In this document: piece after piece, positions 8,291 through 16,427 of the stretch
Layout of the letters: the number at the start of each line of letters is the position of its first letter
How positions within the stretch are numbered: the stretch's first letter is position 1
Source: Iocasia fonsfrigidae
Lineage (GTDB): Bacteria > Bacillota > Halanaerobiia > Halanaerobiales > DTU029
DNA length: 64,000 bases
Assembly (NCBI RefSeq): GCF_017751145.1
Contig: NZ_CP046640.1
Span: forward strand, 3,452,137-3,516,136
Reading direction: 5' to 3'
Made by a program: the position numbers and the translations under genes
Notes under the pieces: generated by a model
What the model was told of the DNA's origin: nothing
Database searches by the model: none
The model's input: only the letters and a program-made list of their open reading frames with translations

Positions 8291-9123
8291 TGAATATCAG
8301 CCCTTTCCAATTCAGCAATTGCTCGTTCATATTCTTCTTTACAGGGAGCCTGACCATGCCATTTATGATCATCTTCCATAAAGGATACACCTTTCCCTTT
8401 AATAGTATCTGCAATAATTACTACTGGTGTATCAGTAATTTGCTCAGCCCTATCGAGGGCAGCTAAAGTATCTGCAATATCATGACCATTTACCTCAATT
8501 ACTCTCCAACCAAACGACTCCCATTTCTCTTTTAATGGTGATAAAGGCATAATTTCATTAGTTGAACCATCAAGTTGAACTCCATTATAGTCAACAATAG
8601 CAGTTACATTATTTATTTTCATTTTACTGGCAAACATAGCTGCTTCCCATACCTGCCCTTCGTTTAATTCCCCATCACCCATTAAAACATAGGTTTTATA
8701 ATTCTTTTTATTCAGTTTAGCACTGAGTCCCAGTCCAATTCCTATAGAAAGTCCCATTCCCAGAGAGCCACTGGTCATATCAACCCCAGGGGTTTTATTT
8801 TTATCAGGGTGCCCCTGTAAAATACCACCAATCTGTCGAAATTCAGCTAACTCTTTTTTGGGGAAAAAACCCAGATCGGCTAAGTTTACATATAATAATG
8901 GAGCAGCATGCCCTTTAGATAAAATAAAACGATCTCTATCCTCCCATTCTGGATTTTGCGGGTCAATCTTCATCTTATGATGAAAAAGACAGGTTACAAT
9001 TTCAACAGCAGAAAACGAACCCCCACAATGCCCACTTTGAACATTATAAATTAATTCTAGTATTTTAGACCTTGTTTCAGTTACTTTTATTTCTAGTCTT
9101 TTAACTAACTGATCGTCGTACAT
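8287..9123 (-). CDS. Transketolase-like protein, N-terminal (TPP-binding) subunit
   Basis: A 278-aa subunit with the thiamine-pyrophosphate fold. The TPP motif begins at GDGELNEGQVWEA near residue 150 and closes at IVDYNGVQLDG. Also visible are SGHCGGSFSAVE near the start, FILSKGHAAPLLY, and MTSGSLGMGLSIGIGLGL. It pairs with the overlapping downstream gene for the other half of the enzyme. GGAAGGGATTAT precedes the ATG. Upstream lie 180 bp with a doubtful 21-codon ORF, then the VOC gene, all on the same strand. Function as a two-subunit transketolase is secure at family level; the donor and acceptor sugars are unknown. Confidence 0.9.
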   Translation of the reverse strand: MYDDQLVKRLEIKVTETRSKILELIYNVQSGHCGGSFSAVEIVTCLFHHKMKIDPQNPEWEDRDRFILSKGHAAPLLYVNLADLGFFPKKELAEFRQIGGILQGHPDKNKTPGVDMTSGSLGMGLSIGIGLGLSAKLNKKNYKTYVLMGDGELNEGQVWEAAMFASKMKINNVTAIVDYNGVQLDGSTNEIMPLSPLKEKWESFGWRVIEVNGHDIADTLAALDRAEQITDTPVVIIADTIKGKGVSFMEDDHKWHGQAPCKEEYERAIAELERADIQ

Positions 9124-9182
9124 ATAATCCCTTCCTTTCCTAATATTACCAGTTTTAATTATTGGGACAAAATTTATTTTTG

Positions 9183-9248
9183 TTACATCCCTAACAATGG
9201 CTTTAAAGTTTCTATCTTAGTAGGATCATTACCAAAAGCTAATCCCAT
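9183..9248 (-). CDS. Possible 21-codon ORF or gene remnant
   Basis: ATG at 9248 opens MGLAFGNDPTKIETLKPLLG plus one residue. The frame continues upstream as WGIII before a stop, and GGGG lies 10 bases before the ATG. The composition looks like a piece of an ordinary enzyme rather than random sequence, so it may be the relic of a gene deleted between the VOC and transketolase genes. I cannot name the parent family. Confidence 0.25.
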   Translation of the reverse strand: MGLAFGNDPTKIETLKPLLGM

Positions 9249-9302
9249 AATTATTATTCCCCATTTCTAAGTAAAGGGCAAAACTTATATTTTTTTGATT
9301 AC

Positions 9303-9695
9303 TTACTGGTTTCTTTCAGAAAGCTCAATTCTAACTTTATCTGGCCCTTCAATATATGCAATTTTTAAACCTTTTCTCACATTAATTGGACCTTCCAATA
9401 TATTTACATCCTTGTTTTTTAAGCTTTCAATTGCTTCTTCCATGTTATTAACTTCAAAACCAAAATGATCATTACCATACATCGGTCTTAATGAAGCGGT
9501 AATGGGCTCTTTTTCACCATCCAATTTACCAAATACAATAAAATCCATCCCATTAATATTAAAATAAACTACTTTTGAACCCTTAAAGTAACCTTCAAAA
9601 GTTATCTCAGCATCAAAAATATCACAGTACCATTTAGCAGTCTCTTCTACATAAGTTGACTTTAAATGAATATGATCACATCGATATTCTATCAT
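9303..9695 (-). CDS. VOC/glyoxalase-like metalloprotein
   Basis: A 130-aa single-domain vicinal-oxygen-chelate protein. It opens YRCDHIHLKSTYVEETAKWY, the first beta-alpha-beta unit with a candidate metal His, and later has YGNDHFGFEVNNMEEAIESL, with a second His, and YIEGPDKVRIELSER, with the C-terminal metal Glu. This arrangement suits an isomerase, epimerase or lyase acting on a hydroxy-ketone. It is 14 bp downstream of the SDR and is clearly in the TRAP operon. It could act on an enediol intermediate of the catabolic pathway. Family likely, reaction unknown. Confidence 0.75.
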   Translation of the reverse strand: MIEYRCDHIHLKSTYVEETAKWYCDIFDAEITFEGYFKGSKVVYFNINGMDFIVFGKLDGEKEPITASLRPMYGNDHFGFEVNNMEEAIESLKNKDVNILEGPINVRKGLKIAYIEGPDKVRIELSERNQ

Positions 9696-9709
9696 GTTTA
9701 ATTTGCCTC

Positions 9710-10459
9710 CTAATCCATTACTGTACCACCATTAATATTAATTGTTTCTCCTGTTACAAAATTTGAGCGTTTGCTTGCTAAAAATGCTACAGCATTTGCA
9801 ATATCAGCTGGCTTTCCAAGAGATTTAACTGCACTTTTTTCTACATATATTTGATTCTCATCATCTGAAACAGAACCTGCCATATCTGTAGCAATTCTAC
9901 CAGGAGCAATAGCATTGACTGTTATACCTTCTTCTCCAACTTGTTTGGCCAAATTACGTGTAAACGCCAGAACTCCACCTTTAGAAGCCGCATAATGTAG
10001 AGCACAAATAGTCCCACCATTTTTACCAGCTTCAGAAGAAATATTAATTATTCTCCCATATTGTTTTTTACGCATTCCTGGTAAAACAGCTTTTACTGTC
10101 AAAAAATAACCTTTAAGATTAATGCCTAATACCTTATCCCACTCTTCATTACTTATTTTTTCCACAGGGGTAAGGGGATGAATAGCCGCATTATTTATTA
10201 AAATATCAATTGATTCTGTTTGACTTTCAACACTTTCTACAAATTCATTGACCTGTCTCTCATTAGAAACATCTACACAACCTTCAAAAACCTTTACTTT
10301 ATAAGTATCTCTCAATTCTGCAGCAGTATCTTCTAATTGTTCCTTATTAACATCACATAAGGCTACATTAGCACCTTCAGAAGCAAACTCCTTCGCAAAT
10401 GCCTTACCCATACCACGAGCTCCACCAGTTATTAAAACAGTCATATTTTTAAATTTCAT
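9710..10459 (-). CDS. Short-chain dehydrogenase/reductase
   Basis: A 249-aa NAD(P)-dependent SDR. The open frame runs to a TTG at 10477, but AAGGAGG lies 7-8 bases before the ATG at 10459, so the protein starts MKFKNMTVLITGG. The cofactor motif TGGARGMGKAFA, the NNAA motif, the Ser in INISSE, the catalytic YAASKGG (Tyr and Lys), and GRIATDM after strand six are all visible. The C-terminal FVTGETININGG is typical of classical 3-oxoacyl reductase-like SDRs that often oxidise sugars or polyols. It follows the TRAP large permease and precedes the VOC gene, so it probably performs the first oxidation of the imported substrate. Confidence 0.88.
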   Translation of the reverse strand: MKFKNMTVLITGGARGMGKAFAKEFASEGANVALCDVNKEQLEDTAAELRDTYKVKVFEGCVDVSNERQVNEFVESVESQTESIDILINNAAIHPLTPVEKISNEEWDKVLGINLKGYFLTVKAVLPGMRKKQYGRIINISSEAGKNGGTICALHYAASKGGVLAFTRNLAKQVGEEGITVNAIAPGRIATDMAGSVSDDENQIYVEKSAVKSLGKPADIANAVAFLASKRSNFVTGETININGGTVMD

Positions 10460-10544
10460 AAATATTCCTCCTTGCAAAAATATATAATGATAAATCTCTT
10501 TATTTACTTATCACGTTTCTTTCACATGATTAAGTATTTTTCTG

Positions 10545-11816
10545 CTATTTAATCAAAAGATTAGGCAGAAACAGAACTATTTGTGGAAAGAATGTTATTA
10601 TTAATAATACTATAAAAATCGGCACTAAAAAAGGCAATGTTGCTGAAACAGCACGTTCAAATTTTATCTTTGCTATATCTGCAATAAGATATAAAACCAC
10701 CCCTACTGGAGGTGTGCTTAACCCCAACATCAATGTTAATATCATAACTAACCCAAAATGCAGCGGGTCAATCCCTAAATTAGTTGATAAAGGTACAAGT
10801 ATTGGAACTAAAATAATTATTGCTGCTGTTGTTTCAAGAAAACACCCTACAACAATAAAAAAACCAATCAATATCAACATAATTAAATGGGGATTCTGGG
10901 TAATAGAAAACAAAGCTGTTGCAACAGTCTGTGGAACCTGCTCCCTGCATAATAACCACCCATAGATTGAAGCTGTTGATATTATAATTAAAACAATAGA
11001 TGTTGTTTTTGCAGTATCAAAAAATATTTTCGGTATATCTTTCATCTTTATTTCTTTATAAATAAAGGTTCCTAAAATCAAACTATATGTCGAAGCAATA
11101 ATAGCAGCTTCAGTTGGAGTGAAAATACCTAATAAAATTCCTCCTAAAACAATTACTGGAGTGAACAAAGGAAGAATTGCCCTTTTAAAGGACTCAATGA
11201 TCTCCCCTAAATCGAATTTGTTGTGGATAGGATAATTCCTTTTCTTAGAAATGATATAAATCATTATCATTAGCGCCAAGCCTATCAATAATCCTGGAAC
11301 TGCTCCACCCAAAAACAATTTTCCTACTGATACTCCACCAAAGGCACCAAATAATATCATAGGAATACTAGGGGGGAAAATTGGACCAATTGTAGATGAA
11401 GCAGCTGTCACAGCCACACTAAATTCTGTATCATACCCTTCATCTTCCATTGCTTTAATTTCTATTGTACCCAACCCTCCTGCATCAGCTAATGCAGCAC
11501 CTGACATACCTGCAAATATAATACTAGCTATAACATTAGCATGACCAAGTCCTCCCGGAATATAGCCAACTATTGAACTAGCAAATCTGAATATTCTTTT
11601 TGTTATCCCACCAGTATTCATTAAATTTCCAGCAAGAATAAAAAACGGTATCGATAAAAGAGTAAAAATATCAATACCTGCTACCATCCTTTGCGGTATT
11701 GTAATTACTCCCAAGCCTTCTTTTAACATGTAAAACAATGAAGTTAAACCTATGGAAAAAGAAACAGGTATTCCTAAAGCAACTAGAAATAATAAAACAC
11801 CTATTAAGAAATACAT
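10545..11816 (-). CDS. dctM: TRAP transporter large permease (DctM family)
   Basis: A 423-aa integral membrane protein with about a dozen hydrophobic segments, the ion-coupled channel subunit of a tripartite ATP-independent periplasmic-type transporter. Typical stretches are FILAGNLMNTGGITKRIF, GMSGAALADAGGLGTIEIKA, IGPIFPPSIPMILFG and GLSTPPVGVVLY. The frame can be extended to a GTG at 11831, but GAGGTGG lies 6 bases before the ATG at 11816, which directly follows the dctQ stop (TGAAATG). It imports the substrate of this cluster together with the neighbouring DctQ and DctP subunits, driven by a sodium or proton gradient. Confidence 0.93.
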   Translation of the reverse strand: MYFLIGVLLFLVALGIPVSFSIGLTSLFYMLKEGLGVITIPQRMVAGIDIFTLLSIPFFILAGNLMNTGGITKRIFRFASSIVGYIPGGLGHANVIASIIFAGMSGAALADAGGLGTIEIKAMEDEGYDTEFSVAVTAASSTIGPIFPPSIPMILFGAFGGVSVGKLFLGGAVPGLLIGLALMIMIYIISKKRNYPIHNKFDLGEIIESFKRAILPLFTPVIVLGGILLGIFTPTEAAIIASTYSLILGTFIYKEIKMKDIPKIFFDTAKTTSIVLIIISTASIYGWLLCREQVPQTVATALFSITQNPHLIMLILIGFFIVVGCFLETTAAIIILVPILVPLSTNLGIDPLHFGLVMILTLMLGLSTPPVGVVLYLIADIAKIKFERAVSATLPFLVPIFIVLLIITFFPQIVLFLPNLLIK

Positions 11817-11817
11817 T

Positions 11818-12294
11818 TCATACCACCTCACCTAATTTAATTTTTATTATCTCTTTTATTTTTCGGACACTATTAATAAGAGCTAAAATACCACCTATAG
11901 GAGCAGATAAATAAATTAAACCCCAGGACCACCTCATTGCAGCAGTCGGAATAGTCCATGTCCTCACAGATAAATTAACTCCATAATAGATAACTATACA
12001 AAAGAAATAAATTACTAACAAATGATTTATTATTTCTAGTACTGTCTGACATTTAACGGGTAATTTAGAAGCAAAGTAAGTTACTTTTGTATGTGAATCA
12101 CTTCTAATTCCTACACTGGCACAAATCATTACAATCCAAATAAAACAGATTCTAGATAATTCTTCTGCAAAAAACAAAGGGCTATTAAATACATACCTTC
12201 CTAATACATGTCCCATTAATACTGTAAAAATTAAAAACATAAGAGTAACTACTAAAAACTTTTCTATTTTACTTAAATATTTCATTTGCAACAC
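11818..12294 (-). CDS. dctQ: TRAP transporter small permease (DctQ family)
   Basis: A 158-aa protein with four hydrophobic helices, the small membrane subunit of the TRAP system. The segment FVVTLMFLIFTVLMGHVLGRYVF... is cut short here; residues 13-37 show the usual first helix ending in GRYVFNSPLFFAEELSRI, a DctQ hallmark, and later MRWSWGLIYLSAPIGG. The start is uncertain: GTG at 12294 and ATG at 12285 are both in frame. The 3' end is followed one base later by the dctM start. A stable hairpin separates it from dctP, so it is likely made in smaller amounts than the binding protein. Confidence 0.9.
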   Translation of the reverse strand: MLQMKYLSKIEKFLVVTLMFLIFTVLMGHVLGRYVFNSPLFFAEELSRICFIWIVMICASVGIRSDSHTKVTYFASKLPVKCQTVLEIINHLLVIYFFCIVIYYGVNLSVRTWTIPTAAMRWSWGLIYLSAPIGGILALINSVRKIKEIIKIKLGEVV

Positions 12295-12327
12295 CCATCC
12301 CTTATTAAATTACTTAATAAAGTGGAG

Positions 12328-12352
12328 ACGGGGTAGCTTCATTATACCCCGT
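12328..12352 (-). other. Intra-operon hairpin between dctP and dctQ
   Basis: An 8-bp GC-rich stem (12328-12335 with 12345-12352) around a 9-nt loop, with no clear U-tract. This position, after the abundant binding-protein gene, commonly holds RNA structures that protect or partly terminate the upstream message. Confidence 0.5.
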
Positions 12353-12375
12353 TTCCCATTTTCTTTAAGTAAAAT

Positions 12376-13353
12376 TTATTTTACAGCTTTAATTTTTTGG
12401 TACATATTACCCCATTCATCTTCAAATTCCTTATAAACATTTGAACAGGCTTCTCTAAAGGCTTCTATATCAGGTTTTACTACAGTCATCCCTTTTTCTT
12501 TTAATTTTTTTAATAATTCAGTCTGCTGCTTATTAATTAACTGTGCATTATAATCTTCTGCTACCTTTATCGCATCAGTGACAATTTCTTTTCTTTCTTC
12601 AGACAAATTGTTAAACCAAGCTGCATTACAAACACCCATATTTACCCTGATCATATGACCAGTAAGATTTATATAATTCTGAGCTTCATAATATTTATAA
12701 GAATATATTGTAGGTATTGGATTTTCCTGACCATCTACTGTACCTTGCTTAAGTGCCATATAAAGATCTGAAAATGCTACAGGTGTAGCGGTAGCACCAA
12801 ATGCTTTTACTGTTTCCAAATAAATTGGTTGTTCAGGACAGCGAATTAGTAAACCCTTAGTATCTTCAGGTTTTCTAACTGGTGTATTCTTGGTGGTCAA
12901 ATGTCTTGTACCATATAACATAAATGGAGAAATTAATTTCATTCCCCTATTTTTTTCTAGCTTTTCATATAATTCTTCTCCAACTTTACCATTGACAACT
13001 TTTTTAAGATGTTCTTCATCCCTAAAAATATAAGGACAATCAAAAACACCAAATTCAGGCTGAAATAAACTTATAGCTCCAGGGGAAATAAACGCAAAAT
13101 CAAGTGTACCAAACATTATCCCTTCAACTAACTCCCTTTCATTCCCTAATTGTGCAGCGGGAAACACATCTATTGTTATGGCCCCATCAGTATTTTTCTC
13201 TACTTCGTCTGCAAATTTAAGAAGTGCTTTATGAATAGGGTGTTCTGGGGGTAATGTATGGGCTGCTTTTAAATTCATTCCTACTGCCTGTACACTAAAA
13301 CCAACCACCAAAATAATCATCATAATTAACAAATTTATAAGTTTTTTTCTCAT
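12376..13353 (-). CDS. dctP: TRAP transporter solute-binding protein (DctP family)
   Basis: A 325-aa extracytoplasmic binding protein that captures the substrate and delivers it to DctQM. It has a basic start (MRKKLINL), a hydrophobic core and a signal-peptidase site near SVQAVG at about residue 24. There is no lipobox cysteine, so it may be released or held by the permease. DctP signatures include AAHTLPPEHPIHKALLKFAD, ELVEGIMFGTLDFAFISPG, LIRCPEQPIYLETVKAFG (the carboxylate-binding Arg is in this stretch) and ALKQGTVDGQENPIP. The conserved Arg suggests an acid substrate such as a sugar acid. It is the first gene of the operon after a roughly 290-bp leader. Confidence 0.93.
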   Translation of the reverse strand: MRKKLINLLIMMIILVVGFSVQAVGMNLKAAHTLPPEHPIHKALLKFADEVEKNTDGAITIDVFPAAQLGNERELVEGIMFGTLDFAFISPGAISLFQPEFGVFDCPYIFRDEEHLKKVVNGKVGEELYEKLEKNRGMKLISPFMLYGTRHLTTKNTPVRKPEDTKGLLIRCPEQPIYLETVKAFGATATPVAFSDLYMALKQGTVDGQENPIPTIYSYKYYEAQNYINLTGHMIRVNMGVCNAAWFNNLSEERKEIVTDAIKVAEDYNAQLINKQQTELLKKLKEKGMTVVKPDIEAFREACSNVYKEFEDEWGNMYQKIKAVK

Positions 13354-13437
13354 TTTTTCCTCCTCTTTTTATACAATAGTAGTCAAACTCATACTAACGT
13401 AATAATTGAAATAACTAATGAATGTTATAACTATTAT

Positions 13438-13449
13438 TTAAACTTTCAT
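13438..13449 (-). other. Three-codon mini-ORF behind a strong ribosome site
   Basis: AGGAGGTGA (13465-13457) is followed 10 bases later by ATG AAA GTT TAA in the untranslated leader of dctP. It is either a decoy or leader peptide affecting dctP, or the relic of a deleted gene start. Confidence 0.3.
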
Positions 13450-13580
13450 AACTCGCTCACCTCCTAGTTTTTTTGTTTTCTATAATTAAGGGTTTTGACC
13501 CTCGATTTCGAATATTCTCATTGTCATAATAAATTAACTATTATAAATTTTTAACACAAACTTATATCTAATGCATATAT

Positions 13581-13633
13581 AAACTTACATTTAATGTATA
13601 ATGCATTATGCATTATGCATTAAATGTAAGTTT
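13581..13633. promoter_or_regulatory. 53-bp near-perfect palindrome, probable GntR operator
   Basis: Twenty-five of twenty-six base pairs match around a single central base. The outer arms are AAACTTACATTTAATG and its complement; the core is three overlapping ATGCATTATGC-type units. It lies between the regulator gene and dctP, so it can control the TRAP operon. The ATGCATTATGC core is shared with the repeats ahead of the regulator gene itself. Confidence 0.65.
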
Positions 13634-13643
13634 ATTGTTCGCC

Positions 13644-14354
13644 CTAATCAATCTTAACCTGAGTCAGTATATCCTCCTTTGAATTTCTAATGTGCTGTCT
13701 CATCATATTCTCTGCTGCATCAGTATCTCCACTAAGTATTTTATCTATTATGCTTATATGTTCCCGTGTTTCCTGTAATAATCTTTCATTTCTTTTATTA
13801 TCTAAATATTTGCTAATTTTATTTCTGTGTTGCATGTTTCTAATACTATAAGTCTGATTCATTATTAAGTCTATCTGTTTTCTCAATCTTTTGTTAGGAG
13901 CCAACCTGCGCACCAAGTCATGAAGTTCAACATCTAACTTATGTGGAACATCTCTGCTCCCAGCTAAAAATTCTTTCTCTTTTTTCTCAAATTCTTTTTT
14001 TAAGTTTCTTAACTCATCAGTATTAATCTCCTGATTGTTAATTTTTTGAGTTACAAGACGAACCGCCAGTCCTTCTATAACTTCTCTCATATCAAACAAT
14101 TCTATTACATCATCCTTTGAAAGTTCAATCACAAAAATACTATCATTAGGCCTTTTTTCGGCATAACCTGCTGAAATTAGTAATCTAAGGGCATCACGTA
14201 CAGGAGTAGAACTAACACCTATTTGACTGGCAAGTTTATCTATAACTAACCTTTCACCAGGCTTAAGTTCTCCATTGATTATTTGTTCTTTTAAAGCATT
14301 ATAGATTTGTTCACTTAATGAGACATTCTTTAAATTCAAATTTGACAGAGACAT
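13644..14354 (-). CDS. GntR-family regulator, FadR/FCD subfamily
   Basis: A 236-aa DNA-binding regulator. The N-terminal winged helix is seen in QIYNALKEQIINGELKPGERL and IDKLASQIGVSSTPVRDALRLL (residues 16-60). The C-terminal all-helical FCD domain has DMREVIEGLAVRL, an Asp with conserved histidines (ELHDLV, and later REHISIID and MMRQHIRNS), which in this family bind a metal and a carboxylate effector. It likely responds to the acid taken up by the adjacent TRAP system. It is read in the same direction, upstream of that operon, and has its own consensus promoter. Palindromic repeats flank the gene on both sides, suggesting autoregulation plus control of the operon. Confidence 0.9.
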   Translation of the reverse strand: MSLSNLNLKNVSLSEQIYNALKEQIINGELKPGERLVIDKLASQIGVSSTPVRDALRLLISAGYAEKRPNDSIFVIELSKDDVIELFDMREVIEGLAVRLVTQKINNQEINTDELRNLKKEFEKKEKEFLAGSRDVPHKLDVELHDLVRRLAPNKRLRKQIDLIMNQTYSIRNMQHRNKISKYLDNKRNERLLQETREHISIIDKILSGDTDAAENMMRQHIRNSKEDILTQVKID

Positions 14355-14386
14355 TGTTTTTCTCCCCTCACAATTTATCTTTTTAG

Positions 14387-14420
14387 ATGCATTATGCTTA
14401 ATGCTTAATGCTTAATGCAT
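14387..14420. promoter_or_regulatory. TTAATGC direct repeats in the gntR leader
   Basis: ATGCATTATGC is followed by three tandem TTAATGC units and AT. The outer edges form ATGCATTA...TTAATGCAT. The array lies about 25-60 bp downstream of the predicted start point, a classic roadblock or autoregulation position. It shares its core with the 53-bp palindrome at 13581. Confidence 0.55.
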
Positions 14421-14452
14421 GATATACAAAAAAATACCTCTGATTTATTTTA

Positions 14453-14481
14453 ATTATAATATTAAAATGAGGTATTGTCAA
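14453..14481 (-). promoter_or_regulatory. Sigma-A promoter of the GntR gene
   Basis: Minus-strand TTGACA (14481-14476) and TATAAT (14458-14453) with a 17-bp spacer, a consensus match. Confidence 0.8.
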
Positions 14482-14938
14482 GTGTTAATTTATTTAATTT
14501 ATAACGGGTCTCGGGTCGAGTCTTTGACAGTTACAACTTTTTAAACACGACTCAAAGCTTTTCCGCCACTGGATTTTTCATATCAAATTTTACTTTTAAA
14601 AAGTGTACTTTTTTGTAATTTACGTTTAAATTAAAATTCTACTTCCCAAGCTAACTAAAATGATGTAAACTATCAATAAACACAGCATTCTAAATGTCTA
14701 TAACATGTGCCTCAAAAAAAGTACGCACTTGTTAACATCAGAAAAGCCACAAAAGCCTTGTATTTACAGGGTTTATACGGCTTTTTATGTTTCTCAACTG
14801 TCAAATATGGAATTATAGTATTAGATGGGAGTATTTGTCAATAGCTAATTTAAATTTTTTGTTTATTCACACCCCAATCCTATTCAACTTTCTCAATTAA
14901 TTTACTAGAGCTATAATTAAATAATATCATAACATTGC
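14482..14938. other. Gene-free stretch, possibly a decayed mobile element end
   Basis: I see no coding frame with a ribosome site. The stretch holds a partial inverted repeat around 14517-14555 (CGAGTC/GACTC) and a weak hairpin at about 14743-14788, where AAAAGCC pairs with GGCTTTT. The patchwork of short repeats resembles an eroded insertion-sequence end, but no transposase fragment could be recognised. Confidence 0.3.
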
Positions 14939-15733
14939 CTAAGCAGTGATATCAATGTCAATTACAACAGGCAAATGATCTGATGCCTTAGTATTAATTA
15001 TTTTAGCCTCTTTTAATGTAATATCCTGACTTGCAAAAAAGAGATCAATCTCTTCAGAAGGCAGATCTGCAGGAAAGCTCTTGAGTCCGGAAATCAAAGG
15101 TGTTAACCCAAAAGATAGATCTAGCATTTTATTAAAATCACCCATTAATATATAACTATCTTTTTCCTGAGAGATATAATCCTCAATCTCTTCCATCTGC
15201 TGTTTCCTATCCTGCTGCTCAATTGAAAGGTGTGTTACAAATACAGTAATAGATTTATTTGCTGACAGATTAACTTCTGTAGTTAGTAATGCCCTTGTTT
15301 CACTATTCTTACTTGTCAATAAGTAATTCTCAGCACTTTCAATAGGGAAACGGCTTAAGATAGCATTACCATAATTCCCACTAATTCCTTTCAAAGTAGG
15401 TCCAAAAACATAGTTCATGTCCAGTCTCTCAGCCAGGTATGCTACCTGATCAACAAAATTACTCCTTTTTTGTCGCTGGTCAACCTCATTTAAGCCAACT
15501 ATATCAGCACCTGAATCCTTAATTACCCCTGCAATCCTGTCTAGAGCCAGCTTGCCATTAATACCACGTCCATGCTGAATATTATAAGTCATAATCTTAA
15601 TTGAAGAGGTGCTTTCCCGGGTAGTTATATTACTGGATACAAGTACTGCTGATTTATTAGATATATTGAGCATATAAACAGTAACAATTACTATAATAAC
15701 TACTATAATTAGAACTGCTGAATACTTCTTCAT
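14939..15733 (-). CDS. Membrane-anchored endonuclease/exonuclease/phosphatase-family protein
   Basis: A 264-aa protein with an uncleaved N-terminal anchor (KKYSAVLIIVVIIVIVTVYM) and an extracellular EEP (DNase I-like) domain. The fold's motifs are present: IMTYNIQHGRG (metal Asn), IVGLNEVDQ (metal Glu), ILMGDFNKM (catalytic Asp/Asn) and the terminal KASDHLPVVIDI (Asp-His). All catalytic positions look intact. Substrates in this superfamily range from DNA to phospholipids and inositol phosphates, so the exact activity is open. It stands alone on the minus strand, divergent from the L,D-transpeptidase gene. AGGAGGTGCCCC precedes the ATG. Confidence 0.82.
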   Translation of the reverse strand: MKKYSAVLIIVVIIVIVTVYMLNISNKSAVLVSSNITTRESTSSIKIMTYNIQHGRGINGKLALDRIAGVIKDSGADIVGLNEVDQRQKRSNFVDQVAYLAERLDMNYVFGPTLKGISGNYGNAILSRFPIESAENYLLTSKNSETRALLTTEVNLSANKSITVFVTHLSIEQQDRKQQMEEIEDYISQEKDSYILMGDFNKMLDLSFGLTPLISGLKSFPADLPSEEIDLFFASQDITLKEAKIINTKASDHLPVVIDIDITA

Positions 15734-15873
15734 AAAGGGGCACCTCCTCTGTGCCTTATTATAACATATGTAATTTATTAATTCTATATGTTTGTGCTGG
15801 TAAATAATGTTATCAATTAACGAAAATAAATATCGTTGAATATAATATTTATGTAGAACAAAGGAGGTTACTT

Positions 15874-16416
15874 ATGTCTTATAAGATTTATTTAGAGTTA
15901 AATACTAGACGCTTATATTTAAAAGAAAATGGTATAACTATTAATACATACCCAATAGCTGTCGGCAAGCCCTCAACCCCTACGCCAACAGGTGATTATA
16001 AGATCTTGAGCAAAATACTAAATCCCGGTGGTGTATTAGGTAGTAGGTGGATGCAGTTCACCTGGAGTGAACATGGTATACATGGGACAAATCAACCTTG
16101 GCTAATAGGTCAGGCTGTTTCTAATGGCTGTGTCAGAATGTATAATAATGATGTAGAACAGGTATATAGCAGGGTTTCTGTGGGAACAGCAGTTATTATC
16201 AGAAACTCCTTTAGCAATCCAGGTCAACCACTTAATCCTAAAGACCCTATTAATAAAAACAAATCAACATTTATTTATACTGTAAGAAAAGGGGATTCAC
16301 TCTGGAAGATTAGCCGACGCTACAATGTAAGTATCCAGGAGATAAAAACTCTAAACAAACTGGATAGTAATACTATTTACCCTGGACAAAAACTCCTGAT
16401 ACCCACCAGGAACTAA
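15874..16416 (+). CDS. L,D-transpeptidase (YkuD) with C-terminal LysM
   Basis: A 180-aa enzyme that crosslinks or modifies peptidoglycan stem peptides through a catalytic cysteine. The YkuD domain covers residues 1-113, with the motif HGT (His70) and SNGCVRM (Cys86, Arg88). A LysM wall-binding domain follows at about 133-178 (YTVRKGDSLWKISRRY...). There is no signal peptide, as in Bacillus YkuD, which is found in spores; mother-cell export or release on lysis is therefore possible. AAAGGAGG stands before the ATG. It converges with the antiporter gene, the two stops being 11 bp apart. In Bacillus YkuD the LysM is N-terminal, so the domain order here is reversed. Confidence 0.9.
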   Translation: MSYKIYLELNTRRLYLKENGITINTYPIAVGKPSTPTPTGDYKILSKILNPGGVLGSRWMQFTWSEHGIHGTNQPWLIGQAVSNGCVRMYNNDVEQVYSRVSVGTAVIIRNSFSNPGQPLNPKDPINKNKSTFIYTVRKGDSLWKISRRYNVSIQEIKTLNKLDSNTIYPGQKLLIPTRN

Positions 16417-16427
16417 TCTAAAAAATT

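Noticed and set aside
13591-13625. CRISPR-like short repeats of ATGCATT
   Set aside because: Units are contiguous and part of one palindrome; there are no spacers and no cas genes.
15762-15770. CATATGTTA ahead of the EEP-family gene as a sigma-K site
   Set aside because: The nearest AC on the coding strand is 19 bp away.
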